A program made the position numbers and the translations under genes. Shown here piece after piece: positions 25,142-34,740 of a DNA stretch of 56,158 nucleotides (its first letter is position 1; each line of letters starts with the position of its first letter). Where the stretch lies: assembly GCA_016183775.1 (NCBI GenBank), contig JACPDY010000149.1:1-56158 (forward strand). Reading direction: 5' to 3'. The notes beneath the pieces are model-generated. The model was not told where the DNA came from. It searched no databases and was given only the letters and a program-made list of their open reading frames with translations. The DNA is from Bacteroidota bacterium. Its GTDB lineage: Bacteria > Bacteroidota > Bacteroidia > JABDFU01.

Positions 25142-26395
25142 TCACTCCATCAACTTTCTTAACATATTCAGCGCGGCATCAGCAGTTTTTTGAATATTCC
25201 GCTTGCGGTTATTACCGAATAAAAATTTTTGCGCGGTAACCAACAGAGGTGTAGCAACAGCAATCCAAACAGTACCAACAGGTTTTTCGTTAGTACCGCC
25301 GGTTGGTCCGGCAATGCCCGAAGCAGCAATAGCGTAATCAACCTTCAGTTTTTTTCTTACTCCAACGGCCATTTGCTCTACCACTACCCTGCTTACTACC
25401 CCATCCTGTTCGATCACAACGGGGTCAATGTTCAGTTCCTGTACTTTCACTTCATTGGAGTATGAAATAACAGAACCTACGTAATAATCAGAGCTACCCG
25501 GCACATTGGTGATTAAATGAGATATATAACCACCGGTGCAGCTTTCGGCGGTGGCCAATGTGGCTTTCTTTTTTCTCAGCATTTCTCCTACTATCTCTTC
25601 TATGCCCGGCTGGTGCTCGCCAAAATTTTCATAGCCGTATATATAGCTGTTGATCAGCGGTTTTACAAGGTCAATTTGTTTTTCAACTTTTTTAATTAAT
25701 TCAGATCTCTCCATCCCGAATGCAGTAATGCGTAAGCGAACTTTTCCGGGTGATGGCAGGTATGCAAGCTTCATGTTTTCCCAGGCCAAGCCATCTTCCC
25801 AATCACTGATGATTTCACTTAAAAAAGATTCACCGATGCCTTGTGTTAAAATAGTTTTATGAAAAATTGCGGGAAGCTTAAAACGCCGTTTGATCATGGG
25901 CAGAACATCCTGTTCTATCATGGTCTTCATTTCATAAGGAACACCAGGCATTGAAAAAAAAAGCTTACCGTCTGCGTCAAAGCACATGCCTGGGGCGGTC
26001 CCGTTTTTATTCCTGATGGGTTTGCAGTTGGCGGGCACTTCGGCTTGTTTCCTGTTTAAAGGGGTAACTTCTTTCCCGTGACTCTTAAAGAGCGCTTCCA
26101 CATCCTTGTATACATCTTCATTAAAGACCAATTGCGTATTAAAATAAGTGCACAGCGTTTGTTTGGTCAGGTCATCTTTTGTCGGACCCAGACCCCCGGT
26201 TATTAAAATTATATCGGCATGTTTAACGGCACCATCAAGGGCGGCGATGATATCAGCCGCTTTATCAGCAATGGACGTGATCTGCTTTACTTCAATTCCG
26301 GCTAAGTTAAGCTGCTGTCCCATCCAGGCCGAGTTGGTATCTACTACCTGTCCGATCAGTAGCTCGTCGCCTATTGTTATTATTTCTGCTTTCAT
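25142..26395 (-). CDS. cinA: CinA family protein, nicotinamide-nucleotide amidohydrolase
   Basis: A 417-residue protein of full family length. The N-terminal molybdopterin-binding-like (COG1058) domain starts MKAEIITIGDELLIGQVVDTN and contains LITGGLGPTKDD. The C-terminal PncC amidohydrolase domain has ATAESCTGGYISHLITNVPGSSDYYVGSVISYSN and ASGIAGPTGGT..PVGTVWIA, which hold the catalytic Ser/Thr-Gly-Gly region. By family it removes the amide from NMN (and may hydrolyse ADP-ribose), recycling pyridine nucleotides. It stands alone on the minus strand between the nested palindrome and rnpB. The name reflects competence genes elsewhere; no competence link is seen here. Confidence 0.94.
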   Translation of the reverse strand: MKAEIITIGDELLIGQVVDTNSAWMGQQLNLAGIEVKQITSIADKAADIIAALDGAVKHADIILITGGLGPTKDDLTKQTLCTYFNTQLVFNEDVYKDVEALFKSHGKEVTPLNRKQAEVPANCKPIRNKNGTAPGMCFDADGKLFFSMPGVPYEMKTMIEQDVLPMIKRRFKLPAIFHKTILTQGIGESFLSEIISDWEDGLAWENMKLAYLPSPGKVRLRITAFGMERSELIKKVEKQIDLVKPLINSYIYGYENFGEHQPGIEEIVGEMLRKKKATLATAESCTGGYISHLITNVPGSSDYYVGSVISYSNEVKVQELNIDPVVIEQDGVVSRVVVEQMAVGVRKKLKVDYAIAASGIAGPTGGTNEKPVGTVWIAVATPLLVTAQKFLFGNNRKRNIQKTADAALNMLRKLME

Positions 26396-26600
26396 TTGGA
26401 TGTTATTGTGTTATTAACTCAATAACTGATAAATTTTAGTCATGTAAATTTAAAATTTATCTGTTTATAATGAGGAACCAGCTTCCTTCGGAAGAGATAC
26501 AAATTATGCCATCCGCTATTATAAAATGGTCTGCGGTATAATGCCGATCGGGAGAGAAAAGCTGTTCAATTTAGACTAAAATATATCGAGCATCAGTATT

Positions 26601-26634
26601 AAAATGCCACCCCGAGTCGTCGGAGCGGCATTTT
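26601..26634 (-). terminator. Terminator-like hairpin after rnpB
   Basis: AAAATGCC (26601-26608) pairs with GGCATTTT (26627-26634), with GC-rich pairing inside. On the minus strand the stem ends in TTTT, directly downstream of the RNase P RNA. Confidence 0.55.
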
Positions 26635-26640
26635 ATATTT

Positions 26641-27040
26641 CGCAAACCTGTAAGCCGGGTTCTGTGTTCCGCATTACTGCAGAGTTTCTATCATTTATCT
26701 GTCCTGATCATTGCTGAACAGGATCGAGCGGTCTACCCATCCCGATATCCACCGAAGTGAAAATGAAGCGAGCAGCTTCAGGATCGGAACTTATTTGACC
26801 TTTCAACTCCTGAGGTTTACCCAACTGTATGTTACCACAACAGTTCGTGAGCTCTTACCTCACGTTTTCACTATCACCAACCGAAGCCTTGGCGTAGGTT
26901 GGCTACTATTCTCTGCGGCACTTTCTGTTATTCAGCATTCCTGCTGAATACCCCCGCTATTCACGGGGCAGGATACTCTGTGTTGCCCGGACTTTCCTCC
27001 CCGCAGTAAAACTGCAGAGCGATAGAACGATTTGCTTTGC
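26641..27040 (-). ncRNA. rnpB: RNase P RNA (bacterial type A)
   Basis: On the minus strand the sequence carries the conserved GAGGAAAGTCCGGGC (26985-26999 on the plus strand), the ACAGAAA and GCCGCAGAGAA core and, near the 3' end, ACCCGGCTTA. The ends can pair as P1 (GCAAA near 27035 with TTTGC near 26643). Length of about 400 is normal for a type A RNA. It is the catalytic RNA that removes 5' leaders from tRNA precursors. The exact ends are estimates, good to about 10 bases. No protein gene overlaps it; open frames here are chance. Confidence 0.93.
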
Positions 27041-27125
27041 AAAGGTAAGTAATTTTCCGTAGATAGTACCCTTCGACTCCGCTCAGGTTATGGGATTCCA
27101 TCGTTGAGTGAAGTGGAAACAACAA

Positions 27126-28154
27126 TCAACGAAGCACTACCTCGGTCGCCCCAAATCCATACCTGGAATAAGGCGCATCGTGAAAACGAATGCGATCGTA
27201 GGTTTTAAGAATAGCATATATCTCCTGTTTAAGCCGGCCAATACCCACTCCATGAATAAATGTGATCTTCTTTACATTGGAAGCTATCGCGGTTTCAAGT
27301 TCGGCCTTAAAATGTTTCAGCTGAACATCCAGTATTTGCGCGTTGCTCATTCCCACATGACTTTCAATTAATTCCTCTATGTGCAGGTCAACTTCTGTTT
27401 CCGGGTCGCTCAGCTTATGCGGTTTACTCAATATAGTTTGACCGGAAGATCTTTTCTGTTTCATTACACGGGCTAATTCATCAGGATCAATTTCAACATT
27501 TTCCCAGTTAGCTGCATCGTCCAAACCGGCTATCACAGCAACAAAAGAGCGTTTGGGTAAAAAAGGAGTCTTTACAAAGTTATTTTCTTTATAAAACCTC
27601 ACCGGGTTGATACGCAGTATTTCCGATACGGGCGGATACGGTTTGTGAGCAGCATTGCTGTAATAAATAAGATCGACTTTAACATGGGTAAAACGTTCCA
27701 GTTCGCTGCGGCTGATGAGTAAAATATTATTATTCCTGCCCGCGGAAATATCACCTGAACTTATTGTAACATAACCTTCCGCACGTTTCGTCGACAAGGT
27801 ATACAACAGATCATACTCGGTATAATTAGTAATTGCCAGTTGCAAAGGCGCCTCAAGAATGTTTTTATCCGACTCCGGAATAAAAAGCAGGTACACCCCT
27901 TTTGAAAAAGTTGAATTGGCAGGAATTGTATTTTTTATAACAGTCACAACTTCGTCAATTGATACTGGCTCCACCGATTTTATTGGTTCAGAGGGTTTGT
28001 TGGTATGAATAGTTACCAATTGATCGATCAGATAAGGAATATCAAACCCTTCTTCAATGCGGACGTTGACGGTGTTTTTGTTAATAAAGCCGCTGATTAC
28101 ACCTTCGCCTTTTTCATTGAGGAAACGAACCTTATCACCTATTTTCAATTGCAT
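27126..28154 (-). CDS. DUF2027 and Smr domain protein
   Basis: A 342-residue protein. The N-terminal 70 residues (MQLKIGDKVRFLNEKGEGVISGFINKNTVNVRIEEGFDIPYL) form a KOW/SH3-like barrel, and the middle is the DUF2027 region of Bacteroidota. The last 85 residues are a Smr domain (EVDLHIEELI, then ITFIHGVGIGRLKQEIYAIL and RYGFGATEVVLR). Smr domains, shared with MutS2, are nucleases that act on branched DNA or on mRNA at collided ribosomes; DLHIEEL and the HGxGxGxLK loop are both present. The role of this two-domain protein is unknown. It lies upstream of rnpB on the same strand. Confidence 0.85.
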   Translation of the reverse strand: MQLKIGDKVRFLNEKGEGVISGFINKNTVNVRIEEGFDIPYLIDQLVTIHTNKPSEPIKSVEPVSIDEVVTVIKNTIPANSTFSKGVYLLFIPESDKNILEAPLQLAITNYTEYDLLYTLSTKRAEGYVTISSGDISAGRNNNILLISRSELERFTHVKVDLIYYSNAAHKPYPPVSEILRINPVRFYKENNFVKTPFLPKRSFVAVIAGLDDAANWENVEIDPDELARVMKQKRSSGQTILSKPHKLSDPETEVDLHIEELIESHVGMSNAQILDVQLKHFKAELETAIASNVKKITFIHGVGIGRLKQEIYAILKTYDRIRFHDAPYSRYGFGATEVVLR

Positions 28155-28240
28155 GGGACAAAGTTAGGTATAAAGGCAATAAAACCGGTGTTCATACGTA
28201 TGTATAATGCCACATCGATCAATGAATACTGAATAAAAAA

Positions 28241-28293
28241 ACGAATTTACGAATAGTAAACATGAATGTTTATCCCGCAATTCGTAAATTCGT
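28241..28293. repeat. 13-bp inverted repeat before the beta-helix lipoprotein gene
   Basis: ACGAATTTACGAA (28241-28253) and TTCGTAAATTCGT (28281-28293) are perfect complements. The hairpin covers the ATG at 28262, which argues that translation starts later. Confidence 0.55.
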
Positions 28294-28324
28294 ACAAATT
28301 CGTTATCCCTTGATTATACATGCA

Positions 28325-29776
28325 TTGAAAAAATATATTCAAATAACATTAGTAATATTCTTCCTGGCTCCCGTATTCTCATGCAGGAAGGACAAGATCA
28401 TTACTGATTCATCAGCTAAACTTGAATTTTCTTCTGACTCGGTTTTATTCGATACTGTTTTTACAACTATAGGCTCGGCCACACGGCTATTCACCATTCA
28501 TAACCGCAACAATGGCGCTGTAAAAATATCATCCATAAAATTCGGAGGAGGGACAAGTACTCAATTCCTCATGAATATTGATGGCGTACCGGTTAAGTCG
28601 GCTGCTAACATTACTATACCGGGCAAAGACAGCTTGTTCGTGTTTGTACAGGTAAATGTAAACCCCGCTAATCAAAACAGTCCGCTTATTATACGCGACT
28701 CTATAATTTTTGTAACAAACGGAAACATACAGGATGTATACCTTGAAGCATGGGGACAAGATGCCTACTATACCAAACCCAATATTTTTTTCACGAATGG
28801 CTTTTCCTATTCAATAATTTCCTGCAACAGTACATGGACAAATGACAAACCCCATGTTATTTATGGTTATGCCGTGGTTGATTCAGCATGTACACTGACA
28901 ATGCAGCCCGGCACACGTGTATATATGCATAAAAATGCTGTATTGTGGGTATACAAAGAGGGGGCACTTGATATTCAAGGTTCTCAGTCAAACCCCGTAA
29001 TTTTTCAGGGCGACAGACTTGAACCCGAATACAAAGACATCCCGGGGCAGTGGGGCAAAATATGGTTGTCAGCACTAAGCAAAAACAACAAGATAGATTG
29101 GGCCATTCTTAAGAACGGTGCAATTGGAATACAGGCCGACACCGTTAATGTGGCAAGTGGAAATCCAACCTTGCGAATAAGCAACACTATTATAAATAAT
29201 ATGTCGGCCGCCGCAATTTTCGGGCAGGGCTCGCAAATAAACGGGTACAACTGCGTGTTTGGCAATTGCGGTCAGTATACTGCCGCCCTTACGATCGGGG
29301 GGAAATACAGTTTTAAGCACTGTACATTCAGTAATTACTGGAGCGGTTTTAAAGCCACACGCCTCACTCCTGTCCTGCTCATTAATAACTGGTATAAAGC
29401 GGCAAGCGGAGCCATTCAATCAAGAAGTATTGATAGCGCGTACTTTGGAAATTGCATTATATATGGCAACCTGGAGAACGAGATTGGTATTGATTCATCG
29501 GCCGGGGGTAATTTCAGATATAAATTTGAAAATTGTGTTATCAAAGCAGATGGTAGTTACAGCGCGTTAAATACCTATCACAACAGCAGTGTGAAAAAAA
29601 ATGCCGACCCGGGCTTTAAGGATGCGGCCAATAATGACTGCAATATCAGTTTAACGAGTCCGGCCAAAGACTGGGGCAATAGTGTGATCGGAAATATGTA
29701 TCCCGCTGATCTGAATGGAAATCCACGCAATATTGATGCCGCACCTGATGCGGGAGCTTATGAGTATAAACCATGA
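28325..29776 (+). CDS. Lipoprotein with right-handed beta-helix repeats
   Basis: I prefer the TTG at 28325, which gives a textbook lipoprotein signal (MKKYIQITLVIFFLAPVFSC); the in-frame ATG at 28262 would add 21 residues and fall inside a perfect hairpin. After C20 comes a beta-sandwich of about 130 residues (LEFSSDSVLFDTVFTTIGS..LFTIHNRN, a choice-of-anchor style opening). A parallel beta-helix follows (PGTRVYMHKNAVLWVYKEGALDIQGSQSNPVIFQGD), with an ending common in such proteins (NPRNIDAAPDAGAYEYKP). Similar proteins are cell-surface lipoproteins, some linked to polysaccharide binding or lysis. No catalytic residues can be assigned. Function is unknown. Confidence 0.75.
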   Translation: MKKYIQITLVIFFLAPVFSCRKDKIITDSSAKLEFSSDSVLFDTVFTTIGSATRLFTIHNRNNGAVKISSIKFGGGTSTQFLMNIDGVPVKSAANITIPGKDSLFVFVQVNVNPANQNSPLIIRDSIIFVTNGNIQDVYLEAWGQDAYYTKPNIFFTNGFSYSIISCNSTWTNDKPHVIYGYAVVDSACTLTMQPGTRVYMHKNAVLWVYKEGALDIQGSQSNPVIFQGDRLEPEYKDIPGQWGKIWLSALSKNNKIDWAILKNGAIGIQADTVNVASGNPTLRISNTIINNMSAAAIFGQGSQINGYNCVFGNCGQYTAALTIGGKYSFKHCTFSNYWSGFKATRLTPVLLINNWYKAASGAIQSRSIDSAYFGNCIIYGNLENEIGIDSSAGGNFRYKFENCVIKADGSYSALNTYHNSSVKKNADPGFKDAANNDCNISLTSPAKDWGNSVIGNMYPADLNGNPRNIDAAPDAGAYEYKP

Positions 29777-29798
29777 TTGGTTTGAAATGGTTAGAAAA

Positions 29799-29857
29799 GG
29801 TTTCAGGTTTGTAAATATTTGTTGGCAATGATTCTTATGGGAAAACAACCTGAAACC
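29799..29857. terminator. Bidirectional terminator-like inverted repeat between convergent genes
   Basis: GGTTTCAGGTT (29799-29809) pairs perfectly with AACCTGAAACC (29847-29857) across a 37-base loop, between the ends of two convergent genes. On the plus strand ACTTTTTT follows. Both arms contain a 7-base-period unit (CCTGAAA). Confidence 0.45.
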
Positions 29858-29868
29858 TGAAACTTTTT

Positions 29869-30588
29869 TCAACCTTCTTTTTCAACTAAAGAATCCTTCG
29901 TCAGCAGCATATCATCGATCAGTTTCAATACAAATTCCAATTGTTGTTCTTTTGAAAGATCAGTGTTGTCAAGCACTATAGCGTCTTTAGCTTTTGTGAG
30001 CGGACTTTCTTTGCGATGAGTGTCATCGTAATCACGATTCATGAGGTTTAATTTCACTTCATCAAACGTAACATGAAGACCTTTGGGAGTTAATTCATCC
30101 AGCCTGCGTTGCACACGTATATCCGGGTCGGCTGTCATAAATATTTTTAATTCGGCTTCCGGAAATACACTCGTACCGATATCTCTTCCATCCATTACAA
30201 TTCCTTTTTTCTTTCCCATGTCGCGTTGTATCTTACCTACATGCTTCCGGACCTCTTTGACCATACTTATTTTGCTCACATTGTTGGATACATCCATCTG
30301 GCGGATATTCTTTTCAACATTAATGCCATTGAGGTAAGTATCGGAAGCTTTAGCGGAGGGATTGTATTTGAATGAAAGTTTTATTTTCTTCAATGACTTA
30401 ATCACATTTGTTTTTGCAAAATTGCCATCGGGTTTGATGATCTTTTTACGCATACAATACAGAGTGACAGCCCGGTACATGGCACCCGAATCAATATACA
30501 CATAACCCATACGGGCAGCTAAAGCCTTAGCCAGTGTGCTTTTCCCACACGCAGAGAATCCGTCAATAGCAACTATGATCTTTGACAT
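29869..30588 (-). CDS. cmk: Cytidylate kinase
   Basis: A 239-residue protein starting MSKIIVAIDGFSACGKSTLAKALA (P-loop with S-A-C-G-K-S-T), followed by YVYIDSGAMYRAVTLY, VVMDGRDIGTSVFPEAELKIF-type core (here GIVMDGRDIGTSV) and RVQRRLDEL. These are the CMP/dCMP-binding and lid regions. It phosphorylates CMP and dCMP in nucleotide synthesis in the cytoplasm. Length matches the family. It is preceded on the same strand by porQ; this pairing recurs in Bacteroidota and supports both calls. Confidence 0.95.
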   Translation of the reverse strand: MSKIIVAIDGFSACGKSTLAKALAARMGYVYIDSGAMYRAVTLYCMRKKIIKPDGNFAKTNVIKSLKKIKLSFKYNPSAKASDTYLNGINVEKNIRQMDVSNNVSKISMVKEVRKHVGKIQRDMGKKKGIVMDGRDIGTSVFPEAELKIFMTADPDIRVQRRLDELTPKGLHVTFDEVKLNLMNRDYDDTHRKESPLTKAKDAIVLDNTDLSKEQQLEFVLKLIDDMLLTKDSLVEKEG

Positions 30589-30719
30589 AACTGAAATACC
30601 AGTTTACGAATATACGAATAAGTGCTAAGCGACGAGGGAAAGGGGCGAGAGACGAGGGAAAAATTTAAATCAGAGTCTGACCTCTGCCCGATATCCACAG
30701 ACAAGCTATGAACTTCGAA

Positions 30720-31784
30720 CTATTTTTTCCGGTAAAAATCCGAAATATTGGTGGTAACTGTAAAATGACTCGAAGCTGCCGCTACATGATATTGGGCATA
30801 GCCATAGCTAAAATTGAATTTATATATCTTAAACCCGATACCAAAAGAAAATCCGGGGATACCGCCTCGTCCATCAATCCTAAGCTCCTTTCTGCGCTGG
30901 TAATTATATCCGAAACGGAGCATGAAATTTTTGCCCAACAGCATCTCAATATTAGCTATAAGATGCCTGCCGAGCTTATCTGCGAATATCTTTGTCTCGT
31001 TTTTCTTAATTGGCGCACCTGTCAGAGGATCTTTAGTCGGTATGGGGTTGGCCGGGTCTTCATAGCTAAGGTCCCATTTTTCGAGGTGTGTTCCTATCAG
31101 CGATAGACGAAATGGGGCTTTCTGCAGTCTTTTGGATATTCCCAATTGCACTTCGAAGGGCATGGGCTCCCTGTTCCCGTCAACATATGTTTTCCATTGA
31201 TAACCCATCCCCCTCATAATTGCTGAAGCCGTAAACAAATGCTTCGCGTTATAATAGGTCCCCCCCACATCCACAACAGAACCTACAGAAAAATACTGAT
31301 CGAGATGCGAATAAATAGTTTTGAGTGTGGCTCCAACAGTAAACACCGAATCGATGGGTCGGGAATAACCAATATTATACGAATAATCTGCCGCTTTAAA
31401 ACTTCCGGTTATGAGCCCTGTTGGATCAGCCTCAATGAATTTACCATAATCAACATACTGCACACCTCCCACAAAACTTCCTATCTTATTAAATGTTTTA
31501 CTGTATGCAGCATATCCATAACTTATATCAGAAATATAGTTAACAAAACTAAACGCAAAATTATTATCCATTTGGGGCGTGATGAGCGCGGGATTGTGAA
31601 AAGTTAAATTAATGTCGTCATCCTTAACTGTGATCAAATTTCCACCCAAAGCCGCTTCGCGTGCTGAAAAAGGGAGATCTAAAAATTTGTAGGTGCTGTT
31701 GCCTCCTATCTGCGCAAAGAAGGAGATATTCGAAATAAAATATAAAGCGAAAATAAATGGGAACCGTAAGTTCTTGTGCATCAC
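30720..31784 (-). CDS. porQ: Type IX secretion system protein PorQ
   Basis: A 354-residue outer membrane protein with a signal peptide ending near SFFAQIGG. The body is a beta-barrel of PorV/PorQ type: STYKFLDLPFSAREAALGGNLITVKDDDINLTFHNPALI is the strongly conserved opening, and strands of alternating aromatic residues run to the end (FKIYKFNFSYGYAQYHVAAASSHFTVTTNI). PorQ is a T9SS accessory barrel thought to act at the cell-surface attachment stage together with PorU/V/Z. Its presence explains the five genes here with T9SS-type C-terminal sorting domains. It is encoded next to cmk. Confidence 0.88.
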   Translation of the reverse strand: MMHKNLRFPFIFALYFISNISFFAQIGGNSTYKFLDLPFSAREAALGGNLITVKDDDINLTFHNPALITPQMDNNFAFSFVNYISDISYGYAAYSKTFNKIGSFVGGVQYVDYGKFIEADPTGLITGSFKAADYSYNIGYSRPIDSVFTVGATLKTIYSHLDQYFSVGSVVDVGGTYYNAKHLFTASAIMRGMGYQWKTYVDGNREPMPFEVQLGISKRLQKAPFRLSLIGTHLEKWDLSYEDPANPIPTKDPLTGAPIKKNETKIFADKLGRHLIANIEMLLGKNFMLRFGYNYQRRKELRIDGRGGIPGFSFGIGFKIYKFNFSYGYAQYHVAAASSHFTVTTNISDFYRKK

Positions 31785-31796
31785 GGCAAAATAACG

Positions 31797-31838
31797 AAAA
31801 TTAAGGGAAAATATTGCGTAATATTCTCCCTTAATTTT
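31797..31838 (-). terminator. Intrinsic terminator of the T9SS gene at 31838-33466
   Basis: AAAATTAAGGGAAAATATT (31797-31815) pairs with the complementary arm at 31820-31838 with one mismatch and a 4-base loop (GCGT). The stem overlaps the stop codon. On the minus strand it ends in TTTT, before the porQ start. Confidence 0.6.
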
Positions 31839-33466
31839 TATTGAACGATAATCCGCCCGGTAGAAAGTATTTGGGCACCTTCTGACGCTATTATTCTATA
31901 GAAATAAATGCCCTTAATCTGGCTATCCAGGTTTATAACATTCTTAAAATAGTTTAATTGGCTGCCATAAACTACTTCGCCTAACAAATTATAAACTTCA
32001 AACTTGGATTTGGGAGAATTATTTCCAAGTGATACATTAAATTGTCCATTGCATGGATTCGGATAAATATTAAATCCACTACTACCAGAAATAGTTGTGA
32101 TGCCTGTAAGAATCATTTTTGGTTGTAAGGCAATTACAGCGGCTGTTCCCGAAGCATTTGCCTGACTTGCGGAAAGTGTGCCAACACTGCCTGCTATCAA
32201 CTGGGTCGAATCAGCCGACATAATGCTTACAAAACTGGATTGTGCGCCTGTAGTATCGTATTCAACACTTCTGCCGGATGAAACGGTCCAGGTGCCGCTG
32301 GTTGCACTTGAATACAATGTCACCAGCAAACATGAATCAACGGTAGTTGTAACAGCGGGCGTTGAATAGGGAGAAGAAGATGTAACAACTCCATCCTCTG
32401 CATTAATAGGTGAGGAAACATCAACTCCACGATATACGGTAATAGCGCCCAGCCTGTCAGAAAAAACATTTTTTGCAGAATCCTTAAAAGTATATGTAGC
32501 AGGTTCGGAAGCGCCGGCTATTTTATAAAAAATAAATGTTGCATGCTGATTGGGAATGCTGGAAAGGCTGCGGACCTTGATCCATCCCGCTGGAGGAATA
32601 ACCGCTGCTTTTGCAGTGATTCTTCCTGAAATTTGAGCCAACAATAAATCATTTGCCACGGGATACTGATCGCTGGTAATTACAAATGCAGGTTTTAAGG
32701 CGATCATTACAACAGCGCCGTTTGTTCCCGCATGAGTTGCAGTAAGCTGGGCAACATTTCCTGCTTTGGTTTTTACAGAATCAGAACCCATAATACTTAC
32801 AAAAGTGCTTTGTGTAGCTGATGTATCATATCTGCTCTTCATTCCTGATGGTGCGGTCCAAAGACCTAAAGAATTACTCGAAAACAATCCTACGATCATA
32901 CAGGAATCAGATGTAGTTGTTACTGAAGGTGAAGTATAGGTCCCGGCTATTATCGTTGCGGCCATTGCATTTATAGGTGTCGTGATATCTACTCCATGAT
33001 AAGCGGAAATGACTCCAAGTTTATCAGTGATTGAAGTGCCTGTGGAATCCGTAAATGTAAAAGAAGTTGGTTCTGTAGCACTCTGTATCTTATAAAACAC
33101 ATTTGTTCCGAATTGATTACTTATATCAGGCAAGCTGTATAAACGTTTCCAGCCGGCCGGTCCCGTCATAACCGACCCACTGGTCAGTCTTCCTGAAATT
33201 TGCACCAGTAAAAGATCATTGGCCTTACTGTTAGCCGGAAGATTTAATGTAATGGAAACTCCACTCGAAGCAAAAGTAGAAGTATGTCCCACCATTGAAA
33301 TTGTTTCAAAATGACCCTTACCTCCACTTGGAAGATTTATAGTGATGGACGAATCACCGGTAACAGAAGCAAAAGCTGAACTATGTGCAATTGAAGAAAC
33401 GGCCTGTGCGTAAGCCGCGCCTGTAAATAATGCAGATGCAACTAAAAGAGTACGAATTGTTTTCAT
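31838..33466 (-). CDS. Large repeat-containing secreted protein with T9SS sorting domain
   Basis: A 542-residue protein with a signal peptide (MKTIRTLLVASALFTGAAYAQ). It has two tandem repeats of about 190 residues. Each has an ANDLLLVQISGRLT-like start, PAGWKRLYSLP, FYKIQSATEPTSFTF and DKLGVISAYHGVDITTPINA, followed by TSPSVTTTSDSCMIVGL and FVSIMGSDS. The repeats resemble concanavalin-like or tail-fibre-like beta modules, but no named family is recognised. The end is a T9SS type A sorting domain (FNIYPNPCNGQFNVSL, FEVYNLLGEVV, GIYFYRIIA). It has its own terminator. A cell-surface adhesin or appendage role is only a guess. Confidence 0.8.
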   Translation of the reverse strand: MKTIRTLLVASALFTGAAYAQAVSSIAHSSAFASVTGDSSITINLPSGGKGHFETISMVGHTSTFASSGVSITLNLPANSKANDLLLVQISGRLTSGSVMTGPAGWKRLYSLPDISNQFGTNVFYKIQSATEPTSFTFTDSTGTSITDKLGVISAYHGVDITTPINAMAATIIAGTYTSPSVTTTSDSCMIVGLFSSNSLGLWTAPSGMKSRYDTSATQSTFVSIMGSDSVKTKAGNVAQLTATHAGTNGAVVMIALKPAFVITSDQYPVANDLLLAQISGRITAKAAVIPPAGWIKVRSLSSIPNQHATFIFYKIAGASEPATYTFKDSAKNVFSDRLGAITVYRGVDVSSPINAEDGVVTSSSPYSTPAVTTTVDSCLLVTLYSSATSGTWTVSSGRSVEYDTTGAQSSFVSIMSADSTQLIAGSVGTLSASQANASGTAAVIALQPKMILTGITTISGSSGFNIYPNPCNGQFNVSLGNNSPKSKFEVYNLLGEVVYGSQLNYFKNVINLDSQIKGIYFYRIIASEGAQILSTGRIIVQ

Positions 33467-33517
33467 ATTTATTTGTTTTATGATTAAAAATCACGCAATT
33501 ATACGACAATTTCAGTT

Positions 33518-34705
33518 TCAAACGGCAGTGTTATTTTTTTTTAGCAACTTTCTTCTTCGTTTTTCTTTAATGATGAGATTTAATTCTCTCCCGGTCTGAC
33601 CTTTCACGGAAGTATTTTCGCGCGCGCGGCGGATCAGGTAAGGCAGAACCTCTTTAACAGGACCGTATGGGACATATTTGGATACATTGTAACCCGCATT
33701 GGCAAGGTTAAAGCTAATATGGTCGCTCATACCCAAAAGCTGAGAAAAACACACATGCGGATGCGAAGGAATTATATTCTTTTTTTTCATCAGGTCAGTG
33801 AGGTACATTGAACTGTGTTCATTGTGCGTGCCGGCACAGATAGCCAACCTGTCGACATGTTCCAGGCAAAACTCAAGAGCCGCATCATAATCATTGTCCG
33901 TATCCTGTTTAGTATCCTGTATGGGCGAACGGTAATTCATCTCAAAGGCCCTTTTTCGCTCCTTCTCCATATAAGCTCCACGCACAAGTTTTGCACCCAC
34001 TATAAAATTACCCCGTTGCCCTGCCTCAAAAGTTTTTTTAAGATGCGCCAGGCTGTCTTTCAGGTATAGCTGGAATGTATTGTATACAATAGCCTTCTGT
34101 TTATTGTATAGGCTCATCATTTCATTAGCCAGGCTATCTATTGCAGGCTGAATCCAGCTTTCCTCGGCATCAATAAATACCGGCACCCCATTATCATAAG
34201 CTTTTTTGCAAATAGCATTCACCCGGTCGTGGACACGGCCAAACTCCTGCTGTTCTCCTTCAGCTAAAGGCAGGCCTGCACTTACTTTATCAAGCAAAGA
34301 AAAACGGGCCAGTCCTGTAATTTTAAACACACAAAAAGGAATATTTCTGCTCCCCATAGCCTTATTGATCGTGCCAATGGTTTCGCGCATACAATTGTCA
34401 AAATCCGATTCGTTCTCTTTGCCTTCAACAGAATAATCAAGTATGGTACCTATCCTGTATCTGGCAAGGGATTCTATAGTTTTATCGCACTCGGTTATAT
34501 TTTCTCCGCCAACAAATTGCCTGAAAATAGTGGCTTTAATGATCCCTTTTATAGGCAAACGGATATTAATGGCAAAAGCGGTGAGTGACTGGCCCACATT
34601 GACGAACGTGGAATTACCGATCAGTTTGAACAACCAATAGGAACGATTCAGATCGGCATCACTTTTCCCGGAAAAAGCTACTTCAGTATTATCGAACGAA
34701 AGCAT
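33518..34705 (-). CDS. Proline dehydrogenase
   Basis: A 395-residue protein of the PRODH fold (about 390 is normal). Conserved parts: FVNVGQSLTAFAINIRLPIKGIIK, VFIDAEESWIQPAIDSL, KLVRGAYMEKERKRA (the Lys and Arg of the FAD/substrate site), CAGTHNEHSS and QLLGMSDHISFNLANAGYNVSKYVPYGPVKEVLPYLIRRARENT. It oxidises proline to pyrroline-5-carboxylate with FAD, passing electrons to quinones. The gene stands alone; no putA-type aldehyde dehydrogenase is visible. It is divergent from aroB, with a 35-base gap. Confidence 0.93.
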   Translation of the reverse strand: MLSFDNTEVAFSGKSDADLNRSYWLFKLIGNSTFVNVGQSLTAFAINIRLPIKGIIKATIFRQFVGGENITECDKTIESLARYRIGTILDYSVEGKENESDFDNCMRETIGTINKAMGSRNIPFCVFKITGLARFSLLDKVSAGLPLAEGEQQEFGRVHDRVNAICKKAYDNGVPVFIDAEESWIQPAIDSLANEMMSLYNKQKAIVYNTFQLYLKDSLAHLKKTFEAGQRGNFIVGAKLVRGAYMEKERKRAFEMNYRSPIQDTKQDTDNDYDAALEFCLEHVDRLAICAGTHNEHSSMYLTDLMKKKNIIPSHPHVCFSQLLGMSDHISFNLANAGYNVSKYVPYGPVKEVLPYLIRRARENTSVKGQTGRELNLIIKEKRRRKLLKKNNTAV

Positions 34706-34740
34706 AATTAATCAGAATTTCGGATGCAAATATACCTTGA

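Noticed and set aside
26711-26947. Plus-strand frame of 78 codons
   Set aside because: It lies inside the RNase P RNA on the opposite strand; the RNA explains the sequence.
30631-30661. Direct repeat GACGAGGGAAA twice with 20-base period upstream of cmk
   Set aside because: Short and of low complexity; neither the period nor the sequence links to the heptad group.
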